15,789 nucleotides of DNA, taken from positions 1 through 15,789 of the forward strand of contig CAYFOR010000066.1 of NCBI GenBank assembly GCA_964344785.1. The letters run 5' to 3'. The notes under the pieces are model-generated. The model saw nothing but the letters and a program-made list of their open reading frames with translations, was not told the origin of the DNA and searched no databases. The first letter of the stretch is position 1. Each line of letters opens with the position of its first letter. Source of the stretch: Thiopontia sp964344785. Its GTDB lineage: Bacteria > Pseudomonadota > Gammaproteobacteria > GCF-002020875. The position numbers and the translations under genes were made by a program. This document shows positions 13,981 through 15,789 of the stretch, one piece after another.

Positions 13981-15125
13981 ACTTCACCGCAGCGATCCCG
14001 CTATCGCTCTACATCCATCTGCCCTGGTGTCTGCAGAAGTGCCCCTACTGTGACTTCAACTCCCATGCAGCCCCCACCCCGCCCTATACGGACTATATCG
14101 ATGCGCTGATACGGGATCTGCATTGGATACTGCCGCAGATATGGGGCAGACCGATCCGCTCCATCTTTCTGGGAGGGGGAACGCCCAGCCTCTTCCCGGC
14201 AGAAGAGATTGCCCGCCTGCTCTCATCAATCCGGGCCTATCTGCCACTTGCCGGCCAGCCCGAAATCACTCTGGAGGCCAATCCCGGCGCTATCGACCAG
14301 GATCACTTCAGCGGGTATCAACAGGCTGGCGTCAATCGGCTCTCCATCGGAGTACAGAGTTTTGATGATGACCATCTTCAGGCACTGGGACGTATTCACA
14401 ACCGGGATGAAGCGATCACTGCAGTAAGGTTGGCCCAGTCGACCGGATTCGACCGGATCAACATCGATCTGATGTTCGGGCTACCTGGACAGACCGTCGA
14501 TCAGGGGCTCTCTGATCTGCAGCAGGCGATTGATCTGGATGTGGAACACCTCTCCTGGTATCAGCTCACCCTCGAGCCCAATACCCCCTTCGCCCACACA
14601 CCACCGACGCTGCCGGACGATGAGGCAGTCTGGCAGATGCAGCAGCAGGGACTGCAACGGTTACAGCAGCACGGCTTCAAGCAGTATGAGATCTCCGCCT
14701 TTGCGCAACCTGACGCACAATGCCAACACAATCTCAATTACTGGCGTTTTGGTGACTATATCGGGCTGGGTGCGGGCGCACATGCAAAGATCTCCAACAT
14801 GGCGGCAGGCACCATTACCCGTACCGCCCGTCATCGTGACCCAAAACGCTACCTGGAAACGGCAGGTACAGCGGCAGTGATCAGTAGTGAGTCACCACTC
14901 GGTAGAGAGGAACTGCCATTGGAGTTCATGATGAACCACCTCAGACTGTTTGAAGCGATCAACCCCGGACGATTTGAAGAGCGCACCGGAACCCCCTGGT
15001 CAACGGTTGAACAGTCAGTAAAAGAAGGTATCCAGCTGAAGCTGATGGTGCAGCAAGACGGGAAGTTCCGCACAACAGAACGAGGAAAGCGTTACCTGAA
15101 TGAGCTGCTGAACTGTTTCTTCTGA
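13977..15125 (+). CDS. hemW: HemW-like radical SAM haem chaperone, non-canonical start
   Basis: HemW (formerly annotated as oxygen-independent coproporphyrinogen III oxidase-like) binds a 4Fe-4S cluster and SAM and delivers haem. The protein shows SLYIHLPWC, the cluster motif C18-LQK-C22-PY-C25, FLGGGTPS, ITLEANPG, LSIGVQSF and the HemW-type C-terminal HRLFEAI-like segment (MNHLRLFEAI). The frame is open from 13899 to 15125 without a stop, yet no in-frame ATG, GTG or TTG precedes TTG 14430, which lies far inside the radical SAM core. I place the start at CTG 13977, which overlaps the rdgB TGA by 4 nt (CTGA) and gives 382 aa, close to E. coli HemW (378). ATT 13965 is the alternative. No clear ribosome site is seen, so coupling to rdgB translation is likely. 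Confidence 0.9.
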   Translation: MNFTAAIPLSLYIHLPWCLQKCPYCDFNSHAAPTPPYTDYIDALIRDLHWILPQIWGRPIRSIFLGGGTPSLFPAEEIARLLSSIRAYLPLAGQPEITLEANPGAIDQDHFSGYQQAGVNRLSIGVQSFDDDHLQALGRIHNRDEAITAVRLAQSTGFDRINIDLMFGLPGQTVDQGLSDLQQAIDLDVEHLSWYQLTLEPNTPFAHTPPTLPDDEAVWQMQQQGLQRLQQHGFKQYEISAFAQPDAQCQHNLNYWRFGDYIGLGAGAHAKISNMAAGTITRTARHRDPKRYLETAGTAAVISSESPLGREELPLEFMMNHLRLFEAINPGRFEERTGTPWSTVEQSVKEGIQLKLMVQQDGKFRTTERGKRYLNELLNCFF

Positions 15126-15133
15126 CAGGCGAC

Positions 15134-15158
15134 CAGAGGCCCTCACGAAATGCCTCTG
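15134..15158. terminator. hairpin between convergent hemW and rhodanese genes
   Basis: Perfect 7-bp arms CAGAGGC / GCCTCTG have an 11-nt loop and lie 9 bp after the hemW stop and 17 bp before the rhodanese stop. There is no T-tract, so it is a weak or factor-assisted terminator at best. Confidence 0.4.
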
Positions 15159-15175
15159 ACCACGCCCGGATCAAA

Positions 15176-15658
15176 CTATTTTCTGGTTACATGTGCGGTC
15201 TTGGGGTTCAGGTGTTTGATCAACGCCATTACCCCACCCTTGAGATTGTAGACATTGTCAAAGCCGGTATGACGCAGGGCCGTTGTCGCCATCATTCCAC
15301 GATGACCTGCCTTGCAGGCAACCACCACCTTGCGATCACGTGGAATCGACTTCAACACCTCGGGAGTGAAGAGCCTGTGTAACGGTACTGCAACCGAACC
15401 CGGCACAGTCAGACCGATGAGCTCACTCTCTGCAGTGGTACGAATATCGATCACATGAAGCGTACTCTTCGATCTTGCGGCCAACACAAAATCCGCCGAA
15501 CTGATTTGAGTCATCATCTTGCCTGTGGCCTTTCCCTTGAATGGCTCGAAATAGTGACGATAACTCTCTGCCATGACCTCATCATAGGACTGGGCTACGG
15601 GAGCTGTCACCAGCATCACCATAGCCAATAGAAATGTGATGTAATTTCCTCTGTTCAT
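15176..15658 (-). CDS. exported single-domain rhodanese-like protein
   Basis: This 160-aa protein has a signal peptide (MNRGNYITFLLAMVMLVTAP, probable cleavage near AQS), so it is periplasmic. The rhodanese domain has LHVIDIRTTAESELIG, VPGSVAVPL and the active-site loop CKAGHR (C115 when counted from ATG 15658), then NVYNLKGGVMAL. The catalytic cysteine is present, so sulfurtransferase or persulfide chemistry is possible; the substrate is not predictable. I chose ATG 15658 because AGGAG lies 6 nt upstream, while the longer frame begins at a TTG. The leader between the signal peptide and the domain (about 40 residues) has no known motif to my eye. A sulfur-metabolising host would fit but is not proven. 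Confidence 0.9.
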   Translation of the reverse strand: MNRGNYITFLLAMVMLVTAPVAQSYDEVMAESYRHYFEPFKGKATGKMMTQISSADFVLAARSKSTLHVIDIRTTAESELIGLTVPGSVAVPLHRLFTPEVLKSIPRDRKVVVACKAGHRGMMATTALRHTGFDNVYNLKGGVMALIKHLNPKTAHVTRK

Positions 15659-15720
15659 AGTCAACTCCTATCCATGTTTATTCACCGACTTACACCGTTG
15701 AGGAATGTAGAACCTCATCT

Positions 15721-15750
15721 TTTATATAGGTCGGGACACTGGTGTCCCAA
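15721..15750 (-). promoter_or_regulatory. candidate rhodanese promoter
   Basis: On the minus strand, TTGGGA (15745-15750, 4/6) and TATAAA (15721-15726, 5/6) are 18 bp apart, about 62 bp upstream of the rhodanese ATG. The palindrome at 15733-15748 overlaps the -35 and fills much of the spacer, so any protein that binds it would block transcription. Confidence 0.4.
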
Positions 15751-15754
15751 CGTT
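15733..15754 (+). repeat. palindromic repeat, copy 2
   Basis: GGGACAC-TG-GTGTCCC (15733-15748) is a perfect 7-bp inverted repeat with a 2-nt centre. The 18 bp CACTGGTGTCCCAACGTT (15737-15754) is identical to the complement of 35-52. Sequence around the shared 18 bp differs between copies. It is probably a dispersed genomic repeat; an operator is the alternative. Confidence 0.6.
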
Positions 15755-15789
15755 TAATCGAATAAATTCAATTGGTTATTGATGACGTC

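Noticed and set aside
14430..15125. A shorter hemW starting at TTG 14430
   Set aside because: It would drop the conserved LYIHLPWC, the 4Fe-4S cysteines and GGGTPS, all of which are encoded in the same open frame upstream.

Overview
The window looks like a chromosomal segment of a gammaproteobacterium of moderate G+C. The best evidence is the right-hand block: yicC facing rph-rdgB-hemW, with protein lengths close to those of E. coli. A chemoreceptor, a c-type-heme diguanylate cyclase and an exported rhodanese suggest a free-living or symbiotic redox/sulfur lifestyle, but the species cannot be fixed from sequence alone. No tRNA, rRNA or CRISPR array was seen.

Layout. (1) 1-756, minus strand: an AT-rich accessory patch with an unknown 85-aa ORF followed by a small Mrr-like nuclease. 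The last codons of the nuclease run through an 18-bp repeat that recurs, inverted, at 15737-15754. (2) 806-2329: an exported protein made almost entirely of a degenerate 70-72-residue repeat. (3) 2387-5956: a signalling pair transcribed divergently from a 282-bp AT-rich spacer. One gene is a chemoreceptor with a C-terminal zinc-binding CZB domain. The other is a membrane diguanylate cyclase whose periplasmic domain carries two CxxCH haem motifs. (4) 6011-6138: an ERIC (IRU) miniature element of 128 bp, forming the leader of the next operon. (5) 6150-8590: a GCS2-type carboxylate-amine ligase overlapping an M14 AspA/AstE-type zinc hydrolase. (6) 8649-11704: an accessory island with a RelB/StbD-RelE pair, a convergent VapBC pair, then a HIT hydrolase gene 4 bp ahead of a 435-aa protein. 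That protein has an McrA-type sulfur-binding-like N-terminus and a DUF3883 PD-(D/E)XK-like C-terminus. (7) 11720-15125: core genes yicC (minus), then rph, rdgB and hemW, overlapping by 4 nt each. hemW has no ATG/GTG/TTG start upstream of its radical-SAM cysteines and probably begins at a CTG. (8) 15176-15658, minus: an exported single-domain rhodanese whose candidate promoter contains the repeat palindrome.

How the genes work together. Regions 1 and 6 are defence or stability genes set among housekeeping genes. The best candidate for an undescribed system is the HIT + SBD-like/DUF3883 pair. Region 3 probably couples zinc/oxidant and haem-redox sensing to motility and c-di-GMP. Region 5 may make and break an amide- or gamma-glutamyl-linked small molecule. 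Region 7 is RNA and nucleotide quality control plus a haem-related chaperone.
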